Below, piece after piece: positions 54,846-63,581 of a stretch of DNA of 64,000 bases (its first letter is position 1; the number at the start of each line of letters is the position of its first letter). The stretch spans positions 248,001-312,000 of the forward strand of contig CAWASE010000002.1 of assembly GCA_963784675.1 (NCBI GenBank), written 5' to 3'. The notes below the pieces were generated by a model. The model did no database searches, was not told the origin of the DNA, and worked only from the letters and a program-made list of their open reading frames with translations. This DNA is from SCTD01 sp963784675. GTDB taxonomy: Bacteria; Actinomycetota; Actinomycetes; Mycobacteriales; SCTD01. The translations under genes and the position numbers were made by a program.

Positions 54846-54862
54846 CACGCCTGCACGACCCA

Positions 54863-54896
54863 CAGGGGCGGTCCCGCATCAGCGGGGCCGCCCCTG
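54863..54896. terminator. Bidirectional terminator hairpin
   Basis: A 15-bp stem with one G-U pair (54863-54877 with 54882-54896) and a 4-nt loop ATCA lies between the convergent ends of P4 and the SirB1-type gene. Confidence 0.82.
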
Positions 54897-54961
54897 CGGC
54901 GTGCGCCGGCGGGCGGTGGCCGGGGTGCAGGTACGGAGCAGAACGTGCAGCGGAGCAGGGC

Positions 54962-55765
54962 TCAGTTGAGCTGCGCGCGCGCCAGCCCGGCCTCGCGTCG
55001 CGCCCGCTCCGACGCCGCCGGGTCGGCCTCGGCCACCACCATCGCGAACGTCTCCAGCTCGTCCGCGCCGCCTAGGTGGTCGCCCAGCCGCACCAGCAGC
55101 TCGCCGCGCTCGCGTCGCAGCTCGACCGGGTGGCGCGGCAGCAGCAGCGACAGGTCCGTCGCCCACAGCCGGGTGACGGCGCTGGCCAGCCCGGGCGGCT
55201 GCCGAGCGGCCAGCGCCCGTACGTTGGTGAGCAGCCGCAGCAGCACCGCCCCGCCGTCCATCGGCCGCAGCAACGACGGGTCGGTCGACCGCACGACGTC
55301 GGAGGGCAGCAACCGCCCGCCCGCGAACGGGTCGACGTGCACGTGGTCGTCGTCAGGGTCACCGAGGCCGACGACCAGGTGCCCGGGCAGCCCGACGGCG
55401 TAGGCCGGCACCGACAGGCGCGCGGCCACCTCGATCCACAGCACCGACAGCGTCAGCGGCAGGCCGCGCCCGCGGCGTAGCACCTCGTGCAGCAGCGAGG
55501 CCCGGACGTCGTCGTAGTCGGCCGCGAGACCGGCGAAGCCCGCGTGCTCACCCAGGGCCACCCGCAGCCCCTCGGCGGCCACCCGCGCCGGCGCCCCGAC
55601 GGGCACGTAGGCGCGCGCGGTCGCCGCGAGGGCGTCCAGCACCGCCAGGGAGTCGTCGACCTCCAGCCCGGGCTCGACCTCCCCGCCGACGAGCAGGCAG
55701 GCCAGTCCGAGGTCCAGGGGTTCGCTGCGCACCACCTCGGCGAAGCGACGGCGGGTGGGGCTCAC
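54962..55765 (-). CDS. SirB1/transglutaminase-like TPR family protein
   Basis: 267 residues. The N-terminal part (FAEVVRSEPLDLGLACLLVGGEVEPGLEVDDSLAVLDAL) and the middle (DYDDVRASLLHEVLRRGRGLPLTLSVLWIEVAARLSVPAYAVGLPGHLVVGL ... HVDPFAGG) are the SirB1 family landmarks, with a transglutaminase-type core; the C-terminal third is TPR-like. The catalytic Cys of true transglutaminases is not evident, so enzymatic activity is doubtful. GTG start in a GTGA overlap with the upstream small gene. Confidence 0.82.
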   Translation of the reverse strand: MSPTRRRFAEVVRSEPLDLGLACLLVGGEVEPGLEVDDSLAVLDALAATARAYVPVGAPARVAAEGLRVALGEHAGFAGLAADYDDVRASLLHEVLRRGRGLPLTLSVLWIEVAARLSVPAYAVGLPGHLVVGLGDPDDDHVHVDPFAGGRLLPSDVVRSTDPSLLRPMDGGAVLLRLLTNVRALAARQPPGLASAVTRLWATDLSLLLPRHPVELRRERGELLVRLGDHLGGADELETFAMVVAEADPAASERARREAGLARAQLN

Positions 55766-56016
55766 CGCGGCCGACCACGACGCGCCGGAGGTGGCGGGAC
55801 CCGCTTTCCGGCCACGACGTCGCGTCTCGCCAGCAGGTGCTCGACGCCGTGCCGGTCGCGCACCGCGACGTGATCTTCGTCCCAGCGCAGGAGGTCGCCG
55901 AGCAGGTCTGCGAGCAGGTTGTCCGGCAGCCTGCGGCGCACGACGACGCGTGCGCCGACGTCTGCCGGTCCGAGCGTCAGGGTGTAGCGCACCCCGGCTG
56001 GCTCTGCGGGCGTCAC
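55762..56016 (-). CDS. Small protein resembling the N-terminal domain of Rv0428c-type acetyltransferases
   Basis: 84 residues: LGPADVGARVVVRRRL, DLLGDLLRWDEDHVAVRDRHGVEHLLARRDVVAGKRVPPPPAR. This matches the SH3-like N-terminal domain found before GNAT domains in actinobacterial proteins encoded beside fdxA, but no GNAT domain follows; the gene ends in a GTGA overlap with the SirB1-type gene. It may be a stand-alone domain. The GTG start has a TAGTGT box 7 nt upstream. Function unknown. Confidence 0.65.
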   Translation of the reverse strand: MTPAEPAGVRYTLTLGPADVGARVVVRRRLPDNLLADLLGDLLRWDEDHVAVRDRHGVEHLLARRDVVAGKRVPPPPARRGRPR

Positions 56017-56023
56017 ATCAGCG

Positions 56024-56029
56024 ACACTA
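56024..56029 (-). promoter_or_regulatory. -10 box TAGTGT, leaderless type
   Basis: TAGTGT on the minus strand, 7 nt before the GTG at 56016. It decides that start; upstream in-frame codons offer no alternative with a signal. Confidence 0.55.
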
Positions 56030-56062
56030 GAGGGACCGCACCCCCGGAGAGGAACCGCCACC

Positions 56063-56404
56063 GTGACGTACGTGATCGCCGAGCCCTGTGTAGACCTGAA
56101 GGACAAGGCCTGCATCGAGGAGTGCCCGGTCGACTGCATCTACGAGGGCAAGCGCTCGCTCTACATCCACCCCGACGAGTGCGTCGACTGCGGAGCGTGC
56201 GAACCGGTGTGCCCGGTCGAGGCCATCTTCTACGAGGACGACACCCCCGCGCAGTGGAAGGACTACTACCGCGCGAACGTCGACTTCTTCACCGAGACCA
56301 CCACGATCGGCTCGCCCGGCGGCGCCAGCAAGGTGGGCCCGGTCGACCTGGACCACCCCGTCGTCATGGCCGTCCCCGAGGGCAAGAACACCGAGGGGCA
56401 CTGA
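56063..56404 (+). CDS. fdxA: 7Fe ferredoxin FdxA
   Basis: A 113-residue ferredoxin with one 3Fe-4S and one 4Fe-4S cluster. CIEECPVDCI lacks the second Cys of the usual CxxCxxC, as in 7Fe types, and CVDCGACEPVCPVEAI is the complete motif. Acts as a cytoplasmic electron carrier. The GTG start is preceded by GAGAGGAA. It is directly followed by dapC, a pairing conserved in actinobacteria. Confidence 0.95.
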   Translation: MTYVIAEPCVDLKDKACIEECPVDCIYEGKRSLYIHPDECVDCGACEPVCPVEAIFYEDDTPAQWKDYYRANVDFFTETTTIGSPGGASKVGPVDLDHPVVMAVPEGKNTEGH

Positions 56405-56423
56405 GCCCGGAGCGGCTGCGCAG

Positions 56424-57539
56424 ATGACCGGAGCCCGCCCGGGCTGGGCCGTCCGCGCCGCCCTGCCCGCGTTCCCGTGGGACCGGCTGGCCCCCTACGG
56501 CGAGATCGCCCGCAAGCACCCGGGCGGCATCGTCGACCTGTCCATCGGCACGCCGGTCGACCCGACGCCGGACCTGGTCCGCCGGGCGCTGGCGGCGGCC
56601 TCCGACAGCCCGGGCTACCCGCTGACCATCGGCACGCCCGCCCTGCGCGAGGCCCTCGTCACCTGGACGGCCAGGCTCGGCACGCCGCTGACCGCCGCGC
56701 AGGTCGTCCCGACCATCGGCAGCAAGGAGACGGTGTCGCTGCTGCCGTCGCTGCTGGGGCTCGCGCCCGGCAGCCGGGTGCTGATCCCGGCGCTGGCCTA
56801 CCCCACGTACGACGTCGGGGTGCGGCTGGCGGGCTGCGTCCCCGTACCGACCGACGACCCGACGTCGGAGGATCCCGAGGGTGTCGCGCTGGTCTGGCTG
56901 AACAGCCCGGGCAACCCCACCGGCGAAGTGTGGCCCGCCGCGCGCCTGAAGGTCGTCGTCGACTGGGCCCGTGAGCACGACGTCCTGGTCGCCAGCGACG
57001 AGTGCTACCTCGAGCTGGGCTGGGACGCCGAGCCGGTGTCGGTGCTGGACCCGGCGGTCTGCGGAGGCACCGCAGACGGCGTGCTGGCCGTCCACTCGCT
57101 GAGCAAGCGCAGCAACCTGGCCGGCTACCGGGCCGGTTTCGTCGCGGGCGACGAGGCGGCGGTCGGCGTGCTGGTCGAGGCGCGCAAGCACCTGGGCCTG
57201 CTGGTACCGGGTCCCGTGCAGGCCGCGCTGGTGGCGGCGCTGGGCGACGACGACCACGTCGCCGAGCAGAAGGCGCGCTACGCGGCTCGGCGCGCGGCGC
57301 TGCTGCCGGCCGTGCAGGCCGCCGGCTTCACGGTCGAGCACTCCGAGGCCGGCCTGTACCTGTGGTGCACCCGCGGCCAAGCCTGCTGGGACACCGTCGC
57401 GGCGCTGGCCGAGGTCGGGGTCCTGGCCGCGCCCGGGGCGTTCTACGGCGCGGCGGGCGGCCAGCACGTCCGGCTCGCGCTGACGGCCACCGACGAGCGC
57501 GTCGACGCTGCCGCAGGACGGCTGGCGTTGCTGGTCTGA
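56424..57539 (+). CDS. dapC: N-succinyldiaminopimelate aminotransferase
   Basis: A 371-residue fold type I PLP enzyme that makes N-succinyl-LL-diaminopimelate from the 6-oxo precursor in the succinylase route to lysine and peptidoglycan. The PLP lysine is Lys228 in HSLSKRSNLAGYR. NSPGNPTGE and SDECYLELGW are the cofactor-site blocks. It starts 19 nt after fdxA and lies upstream of dapD and dapE, which settles the choice among aminotransferases. Confidence 0.93.
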   Translation: MTGARPGWAVRAALPAFPWDRLAPYGEIARKHPGGIVDLSIGTPVDPTPDLVRRALAAASDSPGYPLTIGTPALREALVTWTARLGTPLTAAQVVPTIGSKETVSLLPSLLGLAPGSRVLIPALAYPTYDVGVRLAGCVPVPTDDPTSEDPEGVALVWLNSPGNPTGEVWPAARLKVVVDWAREHDVLVASDECYLELGWDAEPVSVLDPAVCGGTADGVLAVHSLSKRSNLAGYRAGFVAGDEAAVGVLVEARKHLGLLVPGPVQAALVAALGDDDHVAEQKARYAARRAALLPAVQAAGFTVEHSEAGLYLWCTRGQACWDTVAALAEVGVLAAPGAFYGAAGGQHVRLALTATDERVDAAAGRLALLV

Positions 57540-57640
57540 CGTCCCGTCGCTCCGCGCGGCCCGCGAGGGTCGGGAACCGCCCCGGTCGCGGGGCTCAGAC
57601 CGGGTCCTGTCCCGACCGCCGCGGGCCGGCGGCGGCTCCG

Positions 57641-57646
57641 TAGGCT
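57641..57646 (+). promoter_or_regulatory. -10 box TAGGCT, leaderless type
   Basis: TAGGCT, 6 nt before the ATG of dapD, giving dapD-VOC-dapE a promoter of its own besides read-through from fdxA-dapC. Confidence 0.6.
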
Positions 57647-57652
57647 GGTCGC

Positions 57653-58486
57653 ATGACGTCGACGCCGTTCGCCAGCCCGATCGACCCCGTCCTGGACGAG
57701 CTGTGGGAGCGCCGCTCCGAGCTCACGCCCGCCGACGCCGACGCGCGCCGGCTCGTCGTCGCCGCCGTCGACCAGCTCGACGACGGCTCCGCGCGCGTCG
57801 CCCAGGTGATCCAGGGGGAGGTGGTGGTCGACGAGCGAGCCAAGCGGGCCATCCTGCTGGCCTTCAAGGTCCTCGAGATGGGCGACAGCAGCGCGGGCGA
57901 CTTCCGCTACCACGACCGGGTCCCGCTCAAGACCCGCTTCGACGGCGTCCGGGTGGTCCCCGGTGCCATCGCCCGCTGGGGCACCCACTTCGAGCCGGGT
58001 GTCGTCCTGATGCCCAGCTACACCAACATCGGCGGCTATGTCGGCGCCGGCTCGATGGTCGACACCTGGGCCACCGTGGGCTCCTGCGCGCAGGTGGGCA
58101 AGAACGTGCACCTGTCCGGCGGCGTGGGCCTCGGCGGCGTCCTGGAGCCTCCGCAGGCGGCGCCGGTGGTCGTCGAGGACGACGCGTTCATCGGATCGCG
58201 CTCCATGGTGGTGGAAGGCGCCCGGGTGCGCACCGGCGCCAAGCTCGGCGCCGGCAGCATCCTGACCTCCAGCACGCGCGTGTTCGACGCCACCAGCGGC
58301 GACGAGCTGCCCCGCGGCGAGGCACCCGAGCGCGCCGTGTGCGTCGGCTCCACCCGCGTGCGCAGCTTCCCCGGCGGCGACTTCGGCATGCCGTGCCTGC
58401 TGGTGCTGCGCGTGCTCGAGCCGGGCGAGGTGCACGACAAGCTCGCTCTCAACGACGTCCTGCGCGAGCACGGCGTCGCCCCGTGA
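57653..58486 (+). CDS. dapD: Tetrahydrodipicolinate N-succinyltransferase
   Basis: A 277-residue left-handed beta-helix enzyme that succinylates tetrahydrodipicolinate. VLMPSYTNIGGYVGAGSMVDTWATVGSCAQVGKNVHLSGGVGLGGVLEP is the strongest block. It is close to the E. coli-type DapD (about 274 residues), not the longer 317-residue form of M. tuberculosis, which is worth noting in an actinobacterium. Its stop overlaps the next GTG in a GTGA. Confidence 0.93.
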   Translation: MTSTPFASPIDPVLDELWERRSELTPADADARRLVVAAVDQLDDGSARVAQVIQGEVVVDERAKRAILLAFKVLEMGDSSAGDFRYHDRVPLKTRFDGVRVVPGAIARWGTHFEPGVVLMPSYTNIGGYVGAGSMVDTWATVGSCAQVGKNVHLSGGVGLGGVLEPPQAAPVVVEDDAFIGSRSMVVEGARVRTGAKLGAGSILTSSTRVFDATSGDELPRGEAPERAVCVGSTRVRSFPGGDFGMPCLLVLRVLEPGEVHDKLALNDVLREHGVAP

Positions 58487-59031
58487 GCACCCCCGACGGC
58501 CCGGGCTCGCCGCAGCGCGACCGGCAGCCCGGCGGCGCCCCGGGCGAGGAGTCCGACCCTGCCCGTCCGGGTCTGGCCCCCACCCCGCTGCCGCTGGCCG
58601 TCTTCCGCGACCTCTGCCTGGACGCCGTCGATCCCACGGCTGTCGGCGCGTTCTGGGCCGCGGTGCTCGGCCGCAGCGTGCAGGACGCCGGTCAGGGCGA
58701 CGGCTCCAGCCGCGACGTGTACCTGCAGGCGACCGGCGACGGCGGTCCGCACCTGTACGTCAACGGCGTCGCAGCGCCCACGCCCGGCAAGACGCGGGTG
58801 CACCTGGACGTCACCCTGCGCCCCGGGCAGGAGATCACCGACCTGCTGGCCCTCGGCGCCACCGTGGTGAGCGAGCCGGACGAGGTCCGCTGGTGGGTGC
58901 TGGCCGACCCCGGCGGCACCGAGTTCTGCGCCTTCCCGCCCGAGGCCACCGTCGACAACGACGCCGACGCCGAGATCCCCGTCACCGCGCCGCCGGCCGG
59001 CGACGGCGCCGTCGACGCGGTCGACGGGTGA
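58483..59031 (+). CDS. VOC family (glyoxalase-like) protein in the dap operon
   Basis: 182 residues. The first 40 are disordered and Pro/Gly-rich. The glyoxalase-like domain (about 42-160) has LCLDAVDPTAVGAFWAAVLGR, LYVNGVA, VHLDVTL and LADPGGTEFCAF; an acidic tail follows. It is tied by GTGA overlaps to dapD before and dapE after, which suggests a role near DAP synthesis or simple co-expression. Substrate unknown. Confidence 0.8.
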   Translation: MSTPDGPGSPQRDRQPGGAPGEESDPARPGLAPTPLPLAVFRDLCLDAVDPTAVGAFWAAVLGRSVQDAGQGDGSSRDVYLQATGDGGPHLYVNGVAAPTPGKTRVHLDVTLRPGQEITDLLALGATVVSEPDEVRWWVLADPGGTEFCAFPPEATVDNDADAEIPVTAPPAGDGAVDAVDG

Positions 59032-60119
59032 GCGCCGAGGACGTCGGCGTGACGACAGAGCCGGCGACGCTCGACCTCGCGCAGGACCCGGTGGCGCTCA
59101 CCGCAGCCCTGGTCGACATCGCCAGCGTCTCCGGCGACGAGCAGCGCATCACCGATCTGGTGCACGCCGCACTGCAGTCGCTGCCGCACCTGAAGACCGT
59201 CCGCGACGGCAACGTCCTGGTCGCCCGCACCCACCTGGGCCGCGCACAGCGGGTATTGCTGGCCGGGCACCTGGACACCGTCCCGATCGCCGACAACGTG
59301 CCGAGCCGCATCGAGGGCGACCGTCTGTTCGGGTGCGGCACCTCGGACATGAAGAGCGGCGACGCCGTGCTCCTGCACCTGGCCGCGACGCTGCCCGAGC
59401 CTGCCTATGACCTGACGTTCGTGCTCTACGACAACGAGGAGGTCGCGGCCGACCTGAACGGGCTGAACCGCGTCGCCGCGCAGCGTCCCGAGCTGCTGCA
59501 GGCCGACCTCGCGATCCTCATGGAGCCCACCAACGGCCAGGTCGAGGCCGGCTGTCAGGGCACCCTGCGGGTCCGGGCGACCGTCGGCGGCCGACGCGCG
59601 CACAGCGCGCGCTCCTGGCTGGGTGAGAACGCCATCCACGGCGTCGCCGGCCTGCTGGCCAGCCTTGCGGCCTACCGGCCCCGCGAGGTCGACCTCGACG
59701 GCTGCGTGTACCGCGAAGGCCTGAACGCGGTCGCGATCGAGGGCGGGGTCGCGGGCAACGTCGTGCCTGACCGGTGCACCGTGACGGTGAACTTCCGCTT
59801 CGCGCCCGATCGCAGCGAGGACCAGGCGCTGCAGCACGTGCGCGAGGTGCTCACCGGCTACGAGCTCGAGCTCACCGACTCCGCCCCCGGCGCGCTGCCC
59901 GGGCTGGGTGCGCCCGCCGCCGCCCACTTCGTCGCCGCCGTCGGGGGAGTGGCGGTGGCCAAGTACGGCTGGACCGACGTCGCCCGCTTCGCCGCCCTCG
60001 GCATCCCCGCCGTCAACTACGGCCCGGGGGACCCGAACCTGGCGCACACCCGCGAGGAGTCCGTCCAGACGCCGCTGATCACCGCCGCTGCGCAGGCGCT
60101 GCGCGCCTACCTGGCCTGA
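59028..60119 (+). CDS. dapE: Succinyl-diaminopimelate desuccinylase
   Basis: A 363-residue M20 family metallohydrolase that releases succinate to give LL-diaminopimelate. Metal-site motifs are GHLDTVP (His and Asp), GTSDMKSG and DNEEV; EPT and the late HTREESV supply the remaining ligands. A dimerisation lid lies in the middle. The GTG at 59028 overlaps the VOC stop in a GTGA; a GTG 21 nt on is an alternative. It completes dapC-dapD-dapE in the window. Confidence 0.93.
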   Translation: MSAEDVGVTTEPATLDLAQDPVALTAALVDIASVSGDEQRITDLVHAALQSLPHLKTVRDGNVLVARTHLGRAQRVLLAGHLDTVPIADNVPSRIEGDRLFGCGTSDMKSGDAVLLHLAATLPEPAYDLTFVLYDNEEVAADLNGLNRVAAQRPELLQADLAILMEPTNGQVEAGCQGTLRVRATVGGRRAHSARSWLGENAIHGVAGLLASLAAYRPREVDLDGCVYREGLNAVAIEGGVAGNVVPDRCTVTVNFRFAPDRSEDQALQHVREVLTGYELELTDSAPGALPGLGAPAAAHFVAAVGGVAVAKYGWTDVARFAALGIPAVNYGPGDPNLAHTREESVQTPLITAAAQALRAYLA

Positions 60120-60167
60120 CCCCTGCGGTGACCGGGCGGGTCGCGTCCGCCTGACAGACTGGTGGCG

Positions 60168-62708
60168 ATGCCCCCGCTGCTGTCCGACCTCGTCCCCGAG
60201 CCCGGCCCCGACGGGCAGGTGCCGCCCGACGCGGTCTTCGACGCGTTCGTCGCCTGGGCGAACGAGCGCGGCCTGACGCCCTACCCGGCGCAGGAGGAGG
60301 CGCTGCTGGAGATCGTCGCGGACTCCCACGTCGTGCTGGCGACGCCGACCGGCAGCGGCAAGTCCCTGGTGGCCACCGGCGCCCAGTTCGCGGCGCTCGC
60401 CCGCGGTCAGCGCAGCTTCTACACCGCGCCGATCAAGGCGCTGGTCAGCGAGAAGTTCTTCGCGCTCGTCGAGACGTTCGGCGCGGCCAACGTCGGCATG
60501 ATGACCGGCGACGCGACCGTCAACGGCGACGCTCCGGTGATCTGCTGCACCGCCGAGATCCTGGCGAACCTGGCCCTGCGCGAGGGGGCGGGCGCCGACG
60601 TCGGCCTCGCGGTGCTGGACGAGTTCCACTACTACGCCGACCCGGACCGCGGCTGGGCCTGGCAGGTGCCGCTGCTGGAGCTCACCGACACCCAGTTCCT
60701 GCTCATGTCGGCCACCCTGGGCGACGTCACGTCGCTGCAGCAGAGCCTCACGCAGCGCTCGGGCCGCAGCACGGCGGTCGTCTCCGGTACCGAGCGTCCC
60801 GTCCCGCTGTCGTTCTCCTACGTCACGACCCCGCTGCACGAGACGCTGGAAGAGCTGCTCACCACCCACCAGGCGCCGGTGTACGTCGTGCACTCGACGC
60901 AGGCGGCGGCGATCGAGCAGGCGCAGGCGCTGATGAGCATCAACGTCTGCAGCCGGGCGGAGAAGGACGCGATCGCCGAGCTGATCGGCGAGTTCCGCTT
61001 CAGCACCGGCTTCGGCCGCTCGACGCTGAGCCGCCTAGTCCGGCACGGCATCGGCGTCCACCACGCCGGCATGCTGCCGAAGTACCGGCGGCTGGTCGAG
61101 CTGCTCGCCCAGGCCGGCCTGCTCAAGGTCGTCTGCGGCACCGACACCCTCGGCGTCGGCATCAACGTCCCGATCCGCACGGTGCTGTTCACCAGCCTGA
61201 CCAAGTTCGACGGCAGCCGCGTGCGGCACCTGAAGGCCCGCGAGTTCCACCAGATCGCCGGCCGGGCCGGACGCGCCGGCTACGACACCGCCGGCACCGT
61301 CGTCGTGCAGGCGCCCGAGCACGACGTCGAGAACGCCAAACGCATCGCCAAGGCCGGCGACGACCCGAAGAAGCTCAAGCGGGTCGAGCGCAAGAAGGCG
61401 CCGGAGGGCTTCGTCTCGTGGGGGGAGCCGACGTTCACGCGCCTGGTGGGCGCCGCGCCAGAGACGCTGACCAGCAGCTTCCGGGTCAGCCACTCGATGC
61501 TGCTGCAGGTGGTGCAGCGCGAGGGCGACTTCTTCGCCCACATGCGCCACCTGCTGCTGCACAACGACGAGCCGCGCTCGCGCCAGCGCGCGCTGGTGCG
61601 GCAGGCGATCCGCATCTTCAAGGCGCTGGAGCGGGCCGGGACGCTCGAGCGGCTGCCCGTACCCGACGCCGACGGGCGCACCGTGCGCCTCACCGTCGAC
61701 CTGCAGCGTGACTTCGCGCTGGACCAGCCGCTGTCGCCCTTCGCCGTCGCGGCGCTGGAGCTGCTGGACCGCGAGAGCCCGACGTACGCCCTGGACCTGC
61801 TGTCCACGCTCGAGGCGACGCTGGACGACCCCCGGCAGGTGCTCGCGGCGCAGCGCAACAAGGCCAAGGGCGAAGCGGTCGCGGAGATGAAGCAGGCCGG
61901 GATCGAGTACGAGGAGCGGATGGAGCTGCTGGAGGACATCACCTGGCCCATGCCGCTGGCCGAGGAGCTCGAGGCCGCGCTGGAGACCTACCGCCGCGCG
62001 CACCCGTGGGTCGCCGACGAACAGCTCTCGCCCAAGTCGATCGCCCGCGACATGGCCGAGCGGGCGATGACCTTCACCGAGTACGTCAGCTTCTACGGGC
62101 TGGCCCGCTCCGAGGGCCTGGTGCTGCGCTACCTGGCCGGCGCGTACAAGGCCTTGCGGCGCACCGTGCCCGAGCCCTTCCGCACCGAGGAGGTGCAGGA
62201 CCTGCTGGCGTGGCTCGGCGAGCTCGTCCGGCAGGTCGACTCCAGCCTGCTGGAGGAGTGGGAGAGCCTCGCCCACCCGGACGACGACGGCCCGGAGGTA
62301 CAGGTGCGCCCCGAGCTGGACGGGCCGGCGCGCGGCGTCACGCGCAACGAGCGGGCGTTCCGGGTGATGATCCGCCAGGCGCTGTTCCGGCGGGTGGAGC
62401 AGTTCGCGCTGCGGCACTGGATCGATCTCGGCGAGCTCGACCCCGGCTTCGGTCAGGACGCGTGGGAGAGCGCGGTGCGCGCCTACTTCGCGCAGCACGA
62501 CGACGTCGGCACCGGCCCCGACGCCCGCGGGCCGTCGCTGTTCCAGGTGTCGACCGGACGCGACGCGTGGCGGGTGCGCCAGGTGCTGGACGACCCCGCC
62601 GGCGACCGCGACTGGGCGATCACGGTCGAGGTCGACCTCGCCGCCAGCGACGAAGAAGGATCACCGGTCTTCCAGGTGCTGGCCGTGGGCCCCGACCTCG
62701 TCCCGTAG
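60168..62708 (+). CDS. Ski2-like DEAD/DEAH helicase with DUF3516 C-terminus
   Basis: About 846 residues. Walker A ATPTGSGKS (about 62-70), DEFH in VLDEFHYYAD, SAT in LLMSATLGDV, and motif VI HQIAGRAGRAGYD make a superfamily 2 RNA or DNA helicase. The C-terminal half (about 470-846, including SPKSIARDMAERAMTFTEYVSFYGLARSEG) is the DUF3516 region of actinobacterial proteins. Likely an RNA helicase in RNA turnover; substrate unproven. A CAGACT box 7 nt upstream favours the ATG at 60168; a GTG 6 nt earlier is the alternative. Confidence 0.9.
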   Translation: MPPLLSDLVPEPGPDGQVPPDAVFDAFVAWANERGLTPYPAQEEALLEIVADSHVVLATPTGSGKSLVATGAQFAALARGQRSFYTAPIKALVSEKFFALVETFGAANVGMMTGDATVNGDAPVICCTAEILANLALREGAGADVGLAVLDEFHYYADPDRGWAWQVPLLELTDTQFLLMSATLGDVTSLQQSLTQRSGRSTAVVSGTERPVPLSFSYVTTPLHETLEELLTTHQAPVYVVHSTQAAAIEQAQALMSINVCSRAEKDAIAELIGEFRFSTGFGRSTLSRLVRHGIGVHHAGMLPKYRRLVELLAQAGLLKVVCGTDTLGVGINVPIRTVLFTSLTKFDGSRVRHLKAREFHQIAGRAGRAGYDTAGTVVVQAPEHDVENAKRIAKAGDDPKKLKRVERKKAPEGFVSWGEPTFTRLVGAAPETLTSSFRVSHSMLLQVVQREGDFFAHMRHLLLHNDEPRSRQRALVRQAIRIFKALERAGTLERLPVPDADGRTVRLTVDLQRDFALDQPLSPFAVAALELLDRESPTYALDLLSTLEATLDDPRQVLAAQRNKAKGEAVAEMKQAGIEYEERMELLEDITWPMPLAEELEAALETYRRAHPWVADEQLSPKSIARDMAERAMTFTEYVSFYGLARSEGLVLRYLAGAYKALRRTVPEPFRTEEVQDLLAWLGELVRQVDSSLLEEWESLAHPDDDGPEVQVRPELDGPARGVTRNERAFRVMIRQALFRRVEQFALRHWIDLGELDPGFGQDAWESAVRAYFAQHDDVGTGPDARGPSLFQVSTGRDAWRVRQVLDDPAGDRDWAITVEVDLAASDEEGSPVFQVLAVGPDLVP

Positions 62709-62764
62709 CGGACAGGCACCCGTCGGGTGGGCTCTGTCGGGCGCACCGGATAGCGTCCCGGGCC

Positions 62765-63463
62765 ATGGCGACCGAGTACCGGCAGTACCGCTTCTCCCGT
62801 CCGCCCGGGGCGACGGAGTTCTTCCTGGTCCGGCACGGCGAGTCGGCGCCGATCGTGCCCGGCCAGCCCATCCCGCAGGTCGACGGGCAGGACGATCCCG
62901 CGCTGGCGCCGGAAGGCCGCGAGCAGGCCGAGCGGGTCGGGCAACGGCTCGCCGACCAGCAGATCGACGCCATCTACGTCTCGAGCCTGCGACGCACGCA
63001 CGAGACGGCCGCCCCGCTGGCGGCCCGCCTGGGCCTCACCCCGACCGTCGACGCCGACCTGCGCGAGGTGTTCCTGGGCGAGTGGGAGAACGGCGGGCTG
63101 CGGCGGCACAGCGTCGAGGGTCATCCGCTCGTCGCGCAGCTGTTCGGCGAGCAGCGCTGGGAGGTGATCCCCGGCGCCGAGACGGCTGAGGAGCTGACGT
63201 CCCGGCTCACCCGGGCGCTGACCCGCATCGCCGCCGCCCACCCGGACCAGCGTGTCGTGGTCGTCGCCCACGGCGGCGTCATCGGCGAGCTGGTGCGCCT
63301 GGCCGCCGGCGGCGGCCACGGGTTCGCCTTCGTCGGCGCCGACAACGGATCGATCAGCCATCTGGTCCTGCAGGGTGACCGGTGGGTGGTCCGACGCTTC
63401 AACGACACCGCCCACCTGGGCGGCTTCGACCTTGTTGCGGCGCCCGAGCTGCCGCGCACCTGA
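62765..63463 (+). CDS. Histidine phosphatase family protein
   Basis: 232 residues. LVRHGES (the phospho-His in RHG), SSLRRTHETA, the acid Glu in REVFLGEWENG and VVVAHGGVIGELVRL are the phosphoglycerate mutase-like phosphatase motifs. Presumably cytoplasmic; substrate (sugar phosphate, nucleotide or other) cannot be inferred. A TAGCGT box lies 8 nt before the ATG. Confidence 0.88.
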   Translation: MATEYRQYRFSRPPGATEFFLVRHGESAPIVPGQPIPQVDGQDDPALAPEGREQAERVGQRLADQQIDAIYVSSLRRTHETAAPLAARLGLTPTVDADLREVFLGEWENGGLRRHSVEGHPLVAQLFGEQRWEVIPGAETAEELTSRLTRALTRIAAAHPDQRVVVVAHGGVIGELVRLAAGGGHGFAFVGADNGSISHLVLQGDRWVVRRFNDTAHLGGFDLVAAPELPRT

Positions 63464-63581
63464 GGCCGTGGCCGGTTCGCGTCCCCTGATCGGGTGAACT
63501 CGGGCAAGATGGAGGGACGGGGACGACCGCGCCGTCGGCGCGTCGTCTGAGTGCACGAGGGGCCGAGGGCGGAGGACGTAC

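Noticed and set aside
55762..56016. A full GNAT acetyltransferase
   Set aside because: Only the SH3-like N-terminal domain is present; the frame ends at the overlap with the SirB1-type gene and no acetyl-CoA motif is seen.
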